Assembly: GCA_022791995.1 (NCBI GenBank)
Contig: JAAWAD010000046.1
Span: forward strand, 1 to 46,967
Reading direction: 5' to 3'
Source of the DNA: Lawsonibacter sp.
GTDB taxonomy: Bacteria; Bacillota; Clostridia; Oscillospirales; Oscillospiraceae
Length of the DNA stretch: 46,967 nucleotides
Position numbers and translations under genes: made by a program. The notes beneath the pieces are model-generated. The model had not been told where the DNA came from. It did no database searches and saw only the letters and a list, made by a program, of their open reading frames with translations. Every line of letters starts with the position of its first letter. Position 1 is the stretch's first letter. This document shows, one piece after another, positions 23,685 through 32,212 of this stretch.

Positions 23685-23713
23685 TTGTCAACTTGCCAAT
23701 TCAGTGATATAAT
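23685..23713 (+). promoter_or_regulatory. Promoter of yebC
   Basis: TTGTCA (23685-23690) and TATAAT (23708-23713) are 17 bases apart, followed by TTTTT. The yebC ATG lies 37 bases downstream. Confidence 0.75.
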
Positions 23714-23749
23714 TTTTCCGCTTATAGAACCGAAGAAGGGAACGATAGT

Positions 23750-24478
23750 ATGTCTGGACATTCCAAGTGGCACAATATACAAAAGACCAAGGGGGCGGCG
23801 GACGCCAAGCGGTCCCAAATTTTCACCAAAATTGCCCGGGAGATGATTGTGGCGGTGAAGACCGGCGGCAGCGGTGACCCGGCCAACAACTCCCGCTTGG
23901 CTGCGGTAGTGGCTAAGGCCAAGGCGGCCAACATGCCCAACGACAACATTAAGCGCACCATCGACAAGGCACTGGGAGCGGGCAGCACGGACAGCTTTGA
24001 AAGTGTGGTGTACGAGGGGTATGGCCCCAACGGCGTCGCTGTGATTGTGGAGGCGCTGACGGACAACCGCAACCGCACCGCGCCAGAGGTCCGCCATCTG
24101 CTGGACAAATACGGCAAGGGCCTGGGCGCTACCGGCTGCGTGTCCTGGTCCTTTGACCGTAAGGGCGTTATTGTGATGGACGCAGAGGACCTGGATGAGG
24201 ACACTGTCATGATGGACGCCCTGGAGGCCGGGGCGGAGGACATGCAGGCCGATGATGAGGTGTTCGAGGTATATACCGACCCAGACGCTTTCAACGCGGT
24301 GGTGGCCGGGCTGGAGGCCAAGGGCTATACCTTCCTGGAGGCTGCCGTGCAGATGGTCCCCCAGAATTATGTAAAGCTCACCGATGAGGGTGACATCAAG
24401 AACATGGAGAAGCTGATCGACCTGCTGGAGGAGAACGACGACGTGCAGAACGTCTATCACAACTGGGAGCAGGCGTAA
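23750..24478 (+). CDS. yebC: YebC/PmpR-family protein
   Basis: Conserved YebC/TACO1 family protein, 242 residues, normal length. It opens with the diagnostic MSGHSKWHNIQKTKGAADAK, followed by KAKAANMPNDNIKRTIDKA and YEGYGPNGVAVIVEALTDN. Members were annotated as transcriptional regulators; more recent work links them to easing ribosome stalling. No ruvC or ruvAB neighbour is present. It is monocistronic, with its own consensus promoter and a strong terminator. Confidence 0.95.
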   Translation: MSGHSKWHNIQKTKGAADAKRSQIFTKIAREMIVAVKTGGSGDPANNSRLAAVVAKAKAANMPNDNIKRTIDKALGAGSTDSFESVVYEGYGPNGVAVIVEALTDNRNRTAPEVRHLLDKYGKGLGATGCVSWSFDRKGVIVMDAEDLDEDTVMMDALEAGAEDMQADDEVFEVYTDPDAFNAVVAGLEAKGYTFLEAAVQMVPQNYVKLTDEGDIKNMEKLIDLLEENDDVQNVYHNWEQA

Positions 24479-24498
24479 AGACATTCAGACACACAGAC

Positions 24499-24551
24499 GC
24501 TCCGGCGCGTTCCCGCAGACTGCTACGGAAATACGCCGGAGCGGTATTTTT
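24499..24551 (+). terminator. Intrinsic terminator of yebC
   Basis: GCTCCGGCG (24499-24507) and CGCCGGAGC (24534-24542) form the stem of a long hairpin, followed by GGTATTTTTT. The loop is 26 bases. Confidence 0.8.
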
Positions 24552-24583
24552 TGTGCGTTGGAGCCGGGCGAATGGGGAGGCGG

Positions 24584-27500
24584 CTACTCCAGGAACTGCC
24601 GCACATCGGTGTTGTCCCGCCGGCTGTGGGTATAGATGGCCTGGGAGGGCTGGAGCAGGATGGACTGCCGCATGTCCCGCAGCAGGGAGCTGGCGGTGGC
24701 GGTGTCCCGCACGGCCCCCTCTCCGCTGAGATAGGGGTGAACACTGTGCAGTCCCCGGAAGCTCTGCTCCAGCTGGCCGTAGAGCGTGCGGTACACCGTC
24801 TGGATCTGTCCAACCCAGCGGCGGTCGGCCTGGATGGTGCGCTGGGCCGCCTGGGCCTGCTCCCGGGTGGACAAGCTCAGCCGGTTGAGCTGGAGAGCCC
24901 TGGAGGAGAGGCGGAACTGGGGCAGCATTACCGTGTCCTCCCCCATCCGCAGAGGGACGCCCGCCTGTGTCCAGAGCTTGGCGCCGCCGATGTCCGCACC
25001 GCCAGAGATCTGGAGTTTCCCGCAGCCGCCGAAGAGGCAGCCGCCGATATCTGCGCCGGGGTTGCCCCCCAGGGCCTTCACAATGCGGGCAGTTCCGGTA
25101 ATCAGGATGTCGCCGCACTCCCCTTGAATTCCGGCGCCGATAGCGGCGGCATGGAAAGCGGCCATTGCGGTGATTGTTCCGCCGCGGATGCAGATATCTC
25201 CCGCCGGAGCCCCCAGCGCCCCGCCGATGCCTGCCCCGCCGCCAGAGCTGCCGATGGAGGTGATGGTCCCGCCGGTCAGGGTAATGGAGCCCATCGCACC
25301 GTGCTTTCCCGCGCCGATGCCTGCACCGCCCCCTGTGCCAGTGGCGGTGATAACGCCGCCCTGAATCAAAATCTGACAGGTCTGTTCCCGGCCGGCGCCG
25401 CTGTCCCGCCCGATACCGGCGCCGCCGGCCCCGCCAGTGGCGGTGAGACTTCCGGCGGGGCTTCTGCTGTTCTTCCGGGCGGCGGGGCAGTCGATGCTCA
25501 GCCAGGTCCCCTCCCCCAAAGAGATCCCTGCACAGCCCAGGCCGCTTTCAAAGCAGCTGCTGGTCCCGCTTTGCAGCAGGAGCGCCACCCGGTTTTCCCG
25601 GCCCAGACAGAAGGCCTTCCCAGAGGATACCCGGCAGACCACGTTGCCCAGGGACAGCTCAATCTCGCCAATGTCGTCGGCCAGGGCAATTCTGCCGCTG
25701 AAGGGCTCTTGATTGGCGTCAGTTCCGGGGCCGCCTGAGAGGGCCGTCACCTGGGCGGACAAGATCCGAAGGGTCTGGGACTCCTCCTCATAGATCCAAT
25801 CCTGTCCCGGTTCTCCCCCTATCACGGTGAAAGGGTTGGGGTACATCTCAATCTCCTCAAAGGTGCGGGTCCGTTGGTTCCAGTGGAGATAGGCGTACCG
25901 AGTTCTGGGGCGGCCAAACTGGTCCTTGCCCCGGATGACCACTGTGTGGACGGGGTGTCCGTGGGAGGGGTCCAGCCACAGGCGCATAAGGTCGGGGGGA
26001 TTGCCGTTCCAGAGAGCCACCCGTACCTGCTTTCCGTCTGCGGCCATGGAGGTGATGCTGCTCCAGCCCGGCAGCAGGGTTTTCCAGACGACATCAAAGG
26101 GCTCCAGGGGTTTCCCGTCCAGGCTCCGCACGCTGCTGGCCTGGGCTGCCAGGGAGACAGGGCCGTCCAGCAGGACCGGGACTGGCAGAAGGGTGGGTTT
26201 GCCGCCCTCCGACTTCGCCGTTGTCACCGTCACCGCGCCCCCGGTCAGGCGAAGAACGCTGGATGGCTTTCCCTGGACTGTCTCAATGGACAGCTGTCCG
26301 TTGCCGTTCAGGTTCAGGACAGTTCCCTCCCCTAGTTGGAGACTGCCCAGCGCATTTTCTCCCGCGCTGAAGAGGCGGGCCGTTCCGGCGTCTACCGTCA
26401 GGGAAGGGCAGGCCATATTCTGAAGTGTGACTGTCCCTGAACCGGTAATCAGAAGGGCCGGGCTTTCCCGCCCCGTTCCGCAGAGGGTCACGTCCGCTGT
26501 TCCGTCCAGAATCAGCGCTCCGGTGGAGGCCTGGAAGGAGACCCCGGACAGGTCTCGCCCCATCACCTGCACGCCGTCCAGCTGTAGGACGGTCACAGGC
26601 GGGCGGGCAGTCTCTGTCCCCGCCAGCTGGGCTGGGCTGGCAGCGGTCGGGGAAGCAGCGCCAAGCTCCAGGCTGGCATCCGCCCCTGGCAGAGAGGCCA
26701 GCAATCCCAGCAGAAGGTCCAGGTTCATCCCCTCCATCCCCGCCAGGAAGCTTAGGATTGAAGTGCCATCCAGCACCAGCCCGGGGTTTTCCGTCAGCAG
26801 CAGGCCCACCAGAAAGTCCGTAAGGCCGGGGGCTGTGCCGCCGGTAAACTGGGCCTGGAACTCCTCCAGGCTGGAAAAGGCGCCGTTCGTCAGCTCCTCA
26901 ATGGCTTCATCCAGGGGGACGCCCTCTGACACCTTCTCCAGCAGCTGCCGAAGCCCCTCAAAGGCACGCTCCGGGTCGGGCTCTCCGGCGCCGGCAATCA
27001 CCGCCCCCAAATACAGGGCGGCCAGACGGGCGGCAGCCGGGTTGCTCTCCAGCGGAGCGTTGGCCAGGGCGGCCAGAATTTCCGCCCCGCTGGCGGTCCC
27101 GTCCAGCCCCAGGCCGGACAGGATCTGCTCCGAGGTGAGGCCGCCCTGCCTGATCCCCTCCAGCAGCCAGCTGGGGAGGGTCTGCACCGCATCCTGCTTT
27201 CCGGCCAGCTCCGTCATAACAATTTGCAGCAGGACCCCCGCCTCGTCGCCCAGGCCGGCGTCCTCCTCCAGAAACAGAGGCCGATCCCCCGCGATGGCGG
27301 CCCGGATCATCTGGTCAATGCGATCTCCCAGCTGCTCCAGCTCTGCCTGAAGGGCGGAGCGGTCAGGCGTGCTGCCTCCGGCGGCCTCCTGGGCCAGCTG
27401 TCCGATACGCTCCAGGCTGTCCTGCACCTCGGCCAGCACAGACTCTCCGGTTTGAAGGGTCTGCCGGCCCTCCCGGGCCTGGTTCTCCGCCTGACTGACC

Positions 27501-27658
27501 CGGGTCATGAGCTGCCGCAGGGTCTCGGACACAGTAAGTCCGCTCCCCCTGGACGCGCTCTGGCTCCGGCCGCTGCCGGAGGATTTTTTTGTCTGCTCTG
27601 TCCTCTGATACCGGGGAACCGAGAAGCTCCGGTTCCTGCGGATGGTCAGCTCTCCCAT
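24584..27658 (-). CDS. Giant flagellin-like protein with beta-helix-like centre
   Basis: Protein of 1024 residues without a signal peptide. Residues about 40-120 resemble the N-terminal flagellin helices (LTVSETLRQLMTRVSQAENQ, QTLQTGESVLAEVQDSLERI, then QLAQEAAGGSTPD). The last ~110 residues resemble the C-terminal flagellin helices (LSLSTREQAQAAQRTIQADR, then AVRDTATASSLLRDMRQSIL). The ~780-residue middle has a helical part (about 140-330), a strand-rich part, and a glycine-rich array (coded at about 24985-25445) repeating GGAGIG...GxIxIxGGxITA, as in surface beta-helix proteins. The first ~40 residues of a normal flagellin are replaced by a basic Ser/Gly-rich stretch. The start at 27658 follows GGGGAGG; TTG 27664 is the alternative. 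No flagellar genes are nearby. Function unknown; homology is by eye. Confidence 0.65.
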   Translation of the reverse strand: MGELTIRRNRSFSVPRYQRTEQTKKSSGSGRSQSASRGSGLTVSETLRQLMTRVSQAENQAREGRQTLQTGESVLAEVQDSLERIGQLAQEAAGGSTPDRSALQAELEQLGDRIDQMIRAAIAGDRPLFLEEDAGLGDEAGVLLQIVMTELAGKQDAVQTLPSWLLEGIRQGGLTSEQILSGLGLDGTASGAEILAALANAPLESNPAAARLAALYLGAVIAGAGEPDPERAFEGLRQLLEKVSEGVPLDEAIEELTNGAFSSLEEFQAQFTGGTAPGLTDFLVGLLLTENPGLVLDGTSILSFLAGMEGMNLDLLLGLLASLPGADASLELGAASPTAASPAQLAGTETARPPVTVLQLDGVQVMGRDLSGVSFQASTGALILDGTADVTLCGTGRESPALLITGSGTVTLQNMACPSLTVDAGTARLFSAGENALGSLQLGEGTVLNLNGNGQLSIETVQGKPSSVLRLTGGAVTVTTAKSEGGKPTLLPVPVLLDGPVSLAAQASSVRSLDGKPLEPFDVVWKTLLPGWSSITSMAADGKQVRVALWNGNPPDLMRLWLDPSHGHPVHTVVIRGKDQFGRPRTRYAYLHWNQRTRTFEEIEMYPNPFTVIGGEPGQDWIYEEESQTLRILSAQVTALSGGPGTDANQEPFSGRIALADDIGEIELSLGNVVCRVSSGKAFCLGRENRVALLLQSGTSSCFESGLGCAGISLGEGTWLSIDCPAARKNSRSPAGSLTATGGAGGAGIGRDSGAGREQTCQILIQGGVITATGTGGGAGIGAGKHGAMGSITLTGGTITSIGSSGGGAGIGGALGAPAGDICIRGGTITAMAAFHAAAIGAGIQGECGDILITGTARIVKALGGNPGADIGGCLFGGCGKLQISGGADIGGAKLWTQAGVPLRMGEDTVMLPQFRLSSRALQLNRLSLSTREQAQAAQRTIQADRRWVGQIQTVYRTLYGQLEQSFRGLHSVHPYLSGEGAVRDTATASSLLRDMRQSILLQPSQAIYTHSRRDNTDVRQFLE
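24985..25445 (-). repeat. Coding repeats: glycine-rich beta-helix-like array
   Basis: Within the flagellin-like gene, about five imperfect units of some 30 codons each encode GGAGIG-type turns followed by GxIxIxGGxITAxG strands. Each unit keeps the same spacing of Gly and Ile/Val, as expected for successive rungs of a parallel beta-helix. Confidence 0.6.
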
Positions 27659-27758
27659 TTGCAATGCCTCCCCTCGTCAGCTTTTTGCTGCCGTTCTATC
27701 TGGTTCTTCGGCAAAATTGCAAAAAAAGATAAGGGAGGAATCTGTTTTTCCGCCGGCT

Positions 27759-28292
27759 TTACGCTGGCGGCGCTGTTTTCTCTGCGGAAGGAGTGCCTTC
27801 GATTTGAGCATCCGATAAAATCATTTCAATAATGGAGTCCAGGGATTGCTCGCTCCGAATGGTTTTTTCCGGGAGAAAGCCGATAAAATCCTTTTCCACC
27901 CACCAGCGGCGCATCTCCCTTTCTCCAAATTCCAGTTGTTTCTCCCTGGTACTATGACGCTTCATCGTCTCCTCAAAGGGCAGATCAAAATAGTAGGCAA
28001 AGATGTTCCCTCTAAAGAGTTCCGCAGCCGTCTGAAAGAGTGGCTGGTACCAGGCTGAAACCAGGATTCCCTCCAGAATAACAGCCGGGCACCGCTCGTA
28101 TCCATAGCGAAGCAGGGCAATCAAAAGCGGAAGCGCAGCTGTATCGCAGCCGTCCTGTGCCCACAGCATCTCCCTTCGCACGGTATCCTGGGAGATGAGA
28201 AGCGTATTTCTGCCAATCCGCCGCTGAAGCTCCACGGCGGTGCTGGATTTTCCGCTCCCGGAGTTTCCACGCAAAAGAATCAGCTTGCTCAT
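27759..28292 (-). CDS. P-loop kinase-like ATPase
   Basis: Small P-loop protein of 177 residues resembling AAA33/zeta-toxin-like or nucleoside-kinase-type phosphotransferases. Walker A is LLRGNSGSGKSSTAVEL at residue 7-23. LLISQDTVRREML matches the substrate-side Asp/Arg of such kinases; VILEGIL and the lid-like MKRHSTREKQLEFGEREMRR follow. The substrate is unknown. No antitoxin-like gene is adjacent, so a toxin role is not supported. GTCAGGAGGAATGTAAG precedes the ATG. It lies on the same strand as the MATE gene upstream, 67 bases away. Confidence 0.8.
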   Translation of the reverse strand: MSKLILLRGNSGSGKSSTAVELQRRIGRNTLLISQDTVRREMLWAQDGCDTAALPLLIALLRYGYERCPAVILEGILVSAWYQPLFQTAAELFRGNIFAYYFDLPFEETMKRHSTREKQLEFGEREMRRWWVEKDFIGFLPEKTIRSEQSLDSIIEMILSDAQIEGTPSAEKTAPPA

Positions 28293-28359
28293 CTTACATT
28301 CCTCCTGACCCCAAATGCTTTTGCCAAAGTCCCTTTTCCCTTTCGCGTTGAGAAACGAC

Positions 28360-29691
28360 TTACCCGTACTGATAAATGTTCCGCCCCCAGAGGAGGAACA
28401 GAGCCGTTACGGCCAAAGCCAGCAGCTCGGCGGCGGCCATAGCCAGCCAGATGCCGTCCAGGCCTAGCAGGAGGGGGAGCAGCAGTACCGCCGCCGTTTG
28501 AAACACCAGGGTCCGCAGAAAGGAGATGACAGCGGACACCGCGCCGTTGTTCAGGGCGGTGAAGAAGGCGGAGCCGAAGACATTGAAGCCGGCGAAGAGG
28601 AAGGACAGGGCGTACAATCCGAGTCCGCGGCAGGTCGTGTCCATCAAACGGGCCTCGTAACCCACGAAGATGGCGGCCAGAGGTCTGGCCAGTGCCACAC
28701 CCAGCGCCGTCATAGCGATGCCGGACACCGCGGTGAAAACCATACTCTCCCGGAACAGGTTTTTCAGCTCGCTGTGGTTCCGGGCTCCGTAATGGAAGGC
28801 GATAATGGGGCCGCTGCCGATGGAATAGCCGAAGAAGATCGCGTTAAAGATAAAGTTCACATACATGATGACCCCGAAGGCAGCCACACCGTCCTCTCCG
28901 GTCAGCCGGAGCAGCTGGAAGTTATAGAGAATATTCACCACCGAGTTGGACAGGTTGGTCATCAGCTCAGAGGAGCCGTTGGTGCAGGTTTTCCAAAGCA
29001 CCAGCAAGCGGAGGCGGGCCGGCACCAGGCGCAGGGGGCTCTGGTTGGGCCAGGCGAAGTAGAGCAGGGGGATGATCCCGCCCGTCACCTGGCTCAGGGC
29101 GGTGGCTAGGGCAGCCCCTGCAAGCCCCCAGTCAAAGACCGCGATGAACAAAAAGTCCAACGTCATGTTGGCAACGCCCGCCGCAACCATGATCGCCAGC
29201 CCCAGCTTGGGCCGCTCCGCCGCCACACAGAAGCTTTGGAACACATTTTGCAGCATGAAAGCCGTCTGGGCGGCCAGGACAATGCGCCCATAGAGCAGGC
29301 AGTCGTCCACCATAGTCCCCTGGGCTCCCAGAAAGAGCACCACGGGGCGCAGGAACACCTCGCCCAGGGCGGTGAGGACCAGACCGGAGAAGATGGTCAC
29401 ATAGACCAGCATGGAGAAGGATTGATTGGCCCCCTCCATATCCCCCTCTCCCATGGTTTTGGAGACAATGGCGCAGCCGCCGGTGCCAATCATAAAGCCC
29501 AGCGCGCCCAGACCCATAATCACCGGATAGACCAAATTCAAAGCGGCAAAAGGGGCTTTTCCTACAAAATTAGAGACAAACAGCCCATCCACCACACTGT
29601 AGATGGAGGTAAAAACCATCATGACCACCGAGGGCAGAATAAACCGCAGCAGTCGGTAATAGGTGAAGTGATCGGAAAGTTGGATTTTCAT
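28360..29691 (-). CDS. MATE-family multidrug/cation efflux transporter
   Basis: Integral membrane exporter of 443 residues with about 12 hydrophobic helices. Family features include SVVDGLFVSNFVGKAPFAAL in the first helix pair, PVIMGLGALGFMIGTGG, and the equivalent second-half region GYSIGSGPIIAFHYGARNHS. It should export drugs or organic cations by Na+ or H+ antiport. It follows the marR gene by 15 bases in the same transcript, the common repressor-pump arrangement. AGGAG precedes the ATG. Confidence 0.92.
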   Translation of the reverse strand: MKIQLSDHFTYYRLLRFILPSVVMMVFTSIYSVVDGLFVSNFVGKAPFAALNLVYPVIMGLGALGFMIGTGGCAIVSKTMGEGDMEGANQSFSMLVYVTIFSGLVLTALGEVFLRPVVLFLGAQGTMVDDCLLYGRIVLAAQTAFMLQNVFQSFCVAAERPKLGLAIMVAAGVANMTLDFLFIAVFDWGLAGAALATALSQVTGGIIPLLYFAWPNQSPLRLVPARLRLLVLWKTCTNGSSELMTNLSNSVVNILYNFQLLRLTGEDGVAAFGVIMYVNFIFNAIFFGYSIGSGPIIAFHYGARNHSELKNLFRESMVFTAVSGIAMTALGVALARPLAAIFVGYEARLMDTTCRGLGLYALSFLFAGFNVFGSAFFTALNNGAVSAVISFLRTLVFQTAAVLLLPLLLGLDGIWLAMAAAELLALAVTALFLLWGRNIYQYG

Positions 29692-29706
29692 CGCTTTACT
29701 AAACTC

Positions 29707-30186
29707 CTATAGTTTGTGTTCAGGCGGGGATTTTGCCCTTTGCCGGACCGCTACCGCCCACTGCCGCTCCTGGTCCCGCAGGCTGGACACATATTTTTGT
29801 GTCAAATCCAGCAGAGTCCGGCGCTCCTCTGCGGAAAGGGCGCCCATTGCCGCCTCTTCCAGGCCGGCCACCGGGAGCAGCTTCTCCTCAATCAGGCGGC
29901 GGCCCGCCCCGGTGGGGTAGATGTGCATGTTGCGGCCCTTTCCCGCTTTCAGATACAGCAGGCCCTCCCGCTCCAGCTTGCGGATGGAGGAGTTGATGGT
30001 CTGCTTGCTGCAAAAGGAGAGGGCGCAAATATCCTTTTGCAGACAGCCGTCCCCCAGCTCGTACAGGGCGAAAAGGATGTCGAAGGCGCTGTCCGACAGT
30101 CCCAGGGTCTGGGCCGCGTCATAATACAGATCGTCCAGCTCTTTAAACAGCTGGTTATAGCGCTGTAGCTGCTGAGGGATTTCCAT
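29707..30186 (-). CDS. MarR-family transcriptional repressor
   Basis: Winged helix regulator of 159 residues with the MarR layout: dimer helices at both ends, and a DNA-reading segment LQKDICALSFCSKQTINSSI followed by the wing KLEREGLLYLKAGKGRNMHI. It is the first gene of a two-gene operon with the MATE exporter. Two copies of a near-palindromic site in its own promoter (30204-30217 and 30240-30253) indicate autorepression, probably relieved by a pump substrate. GGAGG precedes the ATG. Confidence 0.9.
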   Translation of the reverse strand: MEIPQQLQRYNQLFKELDDLYYDAAQTLGLSDSAFDILFALYELGDGCLQKDICALSFCSKQTINSSIRKLEREGLLYLKAGKGRNMHIYPTGAGRRLIEEKLLPVAGLEEAAMGALSAEERRTLLDLTQKYVSSLRDQERQWAVAVRQRAKSPPEHKL

Positions 30187-30203
30187 AGTCCATTCCTCCG
30201 TAT

Positions 30204-30253
30204 GTCCGATTTCGGACTTGTGAGCCGGAGGATATTATAGTACGATTTCGGAC
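30204..30253. promoter_or_regulatory. Twin operators for the MarR repressor
   Basis: GTCCGATTTCGGAC (30204-30217) is a near-perfect palindrome (GTCCGA-TT-TCGGAC). GTACGATTTCGGAC (30240-30253) matches it at 13 of 14 positions. Both continue with TTGTG on the plus strand. One lies inside the spacer between the -35 and -10 boxes and the other just downstream of the -10, so a bound dimer at either would block transcription. The centres are 36 bases apart. Confidence 0.7.
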
Positions 30254-30262
30254 TTGTGTCAA
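30234..30262 (-). promoter_or_regulatory. Promoter of the marR-MATE operon
   Basis: On the minus strand TTGACA (30257-30262) and TATAAT (30234-30239), both perfect, are 17 bases apart, with an operator copy filling the spacer. Confidence 0.8.
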
Positions 30263-30361
30263 GCAGAAGTTTTCTGGGCAGTCTATACAAAAAGGAATGC
30301 CGTTCCGAGTTAAGATGGGGCGGCGGGCCGGGTTTCCGCTATGGAAAAAGCCCGCTCCATG

Positions 30362-30370
30362 TGATACAAT
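30362..30370 (+). promoter_or_regulatory. Extended -10 promoter of the Hsp70-J operon
   Basis: TGATACAAT at 30362-30370 is an extended -10 element; the -35 region (TGGAAA at 30342-30347) is weak. The Hsp70 ATG lies 63 bases downstream. No CIRCE-type inverted repeat is visible, so HrcA control is not indicated. Confidence 0.4.
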
Positions 30371-30433
30371 ACAGGCAAAGAGCGGCGGCTTCGCTGGAGG
30401 CGGACCCCGCAGACAGGAAAAGCGAGGGATACC

Positions 30434-32209
30434 ATGTCCATTATCGGAATTGATCTGGGTACAACAAACAGCCTGGCCTGTGTCTGGCGGGAGGGCCGGG
30501 CGGAGTTGATCCCCAACGAATTGGGGGAGTATAAAACCCCAAGCGCCGTCAGCCTGCTGGAGGACGGCACGGTGCTGGTCGGGGCGGCGGCCAAGGAACG
30601 GCTGATTTCCCACCCGGAGTCCACCGCCGCATCCTTCAAGGTGTGGATGGGCTCAGCCAAGCCTACCACCTTGGGCGAGCGCAGCTTTTTGCCCGAGGAG
30701 CTGTCTGCCTTTGTCCTGCGGCAGCTGCTCCAGGACACCCGGCGGTACCTGAATGAGCCGGTGGAGGAGGCGGTCATCAGTGTGCCGGCCTATTTCAACG
30801 ACGACCAGCGCTGTGCCACCAAGCTGGCTGCCCAGCTGGCCGGGTGGACGGTAAAGCGGCTGATTAACGAGCCCTCCGCCGCCGCCCTGTACCACAGGCA
30901 GAGTACCGGGGCGGCGGACGGCCAGCGGATGATTGTGGACTTTGGTGGTGGAACCCTGGATGTGAGCATTGTGGAGTGCTTTGAAAATATCATCGAAATC
31001 ACCGCCATCGCCGGGGACAACCGCCTGGGGGGTGATGATATCGACCGGGCCATTGTAGAACATTTCTGCCAAGAGAACGGTCTGTCCCTGGAGACACTGG
31101 AGCCCAGCGCCAGGTCCGCCCTCTGCCGTCAGGTGGAAACCGCCAAGATTGCCCTGTCCGCCGCCGGAGCCGCCGCTATCACCCTTCAGCAGGGGGAGAC
31201 CCAGTACAGCCTGCTCCTTACCCGGGCCCTGTTGCGCCAGCTTTGCCAGCCGGTGTTCCAGCGGGTGCGGGCGGTCATCAGCCGAGCTCTGAAGGACCGG
31301 GGACAGATCGGCCGCATCGACGACGTGATTCTGGTGGGGGGCTCTGCCCAGCTTACCGTCTTCGGGGATTTTCTGGAGGAGCTCTTCGGCCGCCGCCCTG
31401 CTGTGGCCGCTAAGCCCGACGAGATTGTTGCCCTTGGGGTGGGGCTGTGCGCTGGCATCAAGGCCCGGGCGGAGGACCTTCAGGATCTGGTAATGACCGA
31501 CGTGTGCCCCTTTTCCCTGGGGGTGGCCACGTACAACAACACACACGACAGCACCCCTCACATGGCCTTTCTGATCTCCCGCAGCAGTATGCTCCCCGCC
31601 ACCCACCAGGGCAGGTTCGTTACCCTGCACGACAACCAGCAGGCCCTGCGTTTCGAGATTTACCAGGGAGAGGGCTACTTCGCCTCAGAAAACCTGAAGC
31701 TGGGGGAGCTGGAGGTCCAGGTCCCTCCGGGGCCGGCTGGAAGTCAGTCGGCGCAGGTCACCTTCACCTATGATATCGACGGCATCCTCCATGTGACTGC
31801 TCGGAGCAGCGGTGGGGATCTGCGGGACCGGTTGATTGTAAACTCCCGGCTTCACCTGACCCAGGAGGAGATGAAGCGGGCCCTGGAGCGCATTGAGCAG
31901 ATTCAGCTGGCCGCCCAGGGGACGCAGCAGGAGCAGTTTTTGATGGAATGGGCGCTGCGGCTGTATAAGCTGGCGGTGGGCCCTCAGCGCACGGCCCTGG
32001 CCGGCCTGATTGAGTGGTTCCGGGCCCACATGGGCCATGCCGGCCCCAGCCAGCGGCGGAAGCTGTACGCAAAAATGGAGGAGGAGCTGAGGCAGTTTGA
32101 GGTGGATATCCAGGCCGATCCCTTGGAATGGGGGATCTGGAAGGATTCGGACGACCTGGATGACTGGGACGAAGCGGATGACGATGAGGATACAGATTGG
32201 GAGGATTAA
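30434..32209 (+). CDS. Hsp70 (DnaK-like) chaperone
   Basis: Hsp70-family ATPase, 591 residues, shorter than housekeeping DnaK (about 610-640). The nucleotide-binding domain is complete: IGIDLGTTNSLACVW, NEPSAAALYH, VDFGGGTLDVSI and VILVGGSAQ. The substrate-binding beta domain (about residues 360-475; note VCPFSLGVATYNN) is followed by a helical lid, and the end is strongly acidic (DDLDDWDEADDDEDTDWED) instead of a DnaK EEVD-like or Gly-rich tail. It is not with grpE, dnaJ or hrcA. The next gene, 3 bases on, encodes a giant J-like protein, so this is a specialised Hsp70 with a dedicated co-chaperone. Client unknown. Confidence 0.9.
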   Translation: MSIIGIDLGTTNSLACVWREGRAELIPNELGEYKTPSAVSLLEDGTVLVGAAAKERLISHPESTAASFKVWMGSAKPTTLGERSFLPEELSAFVLRQLLQDTRRYLNEPVEEAVISVPAYFNDDQRCATKLAAQLAGWTVKRLINEPSAAALYHRQSTGAADGQRMIVDFGGGTLDVSIVECFENIIEITAIAGDNRLGGDDIDRAIVEHFCQENGLSLETLEPSARSALCRQVETAKIALSAAGAAAITLQQGETQYSLLLTRALLRQLCQPVFQRVRAVISRALKDRGQIGRIDDVILVGGSAQLTVFGDFLEELFGRRPAVAAKPDEIVALGVGLCAGIKARAEDLQDLVMTDVCPFSLGVATYNNTHDSTPHMAFLISRSSMLPATHQGRFVTLHDNQQALRFEIYQGEGYFASENLKLGELEVQVPPGPAGSQSAQVTFTYDIDGILHVTARSSGGDLRDRLIVNSRLHLTQEEMKRALERIEQIQLAAQGTQQEQFLMEWALRLYKLAVGPQRTALAGLIEWFRAHMGHAGPSQRRKLYAKMEEELRQFEVDIQADPLEWGIWKDSDDLDDWDEADDDEDTDWED

Positions 32210-32212
32210 GCT

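Noticed and set aside
24985-25445. CRISPR array or tandem DNA repeat
   Set aside because: The repetition is at the protein level (beta-helix-like rungs) and the DNA units are too diverged for CRISPR.
27659-27760. Possible sigma-28 (flagellar) promoter before the flagellin-like gene
   Set aside because: A GCCGAAGA word resembles the -10, but the -35 at the proper distance is TATC rather than TAAA, so the match is too weak to claim.
27759-28292. Zeta-toxin of a toxin-antitoxin pair
   Set aside because: The P-loop kinase resembles that fold but no antitoxin-sized partner gene is adjacent on the same strand.
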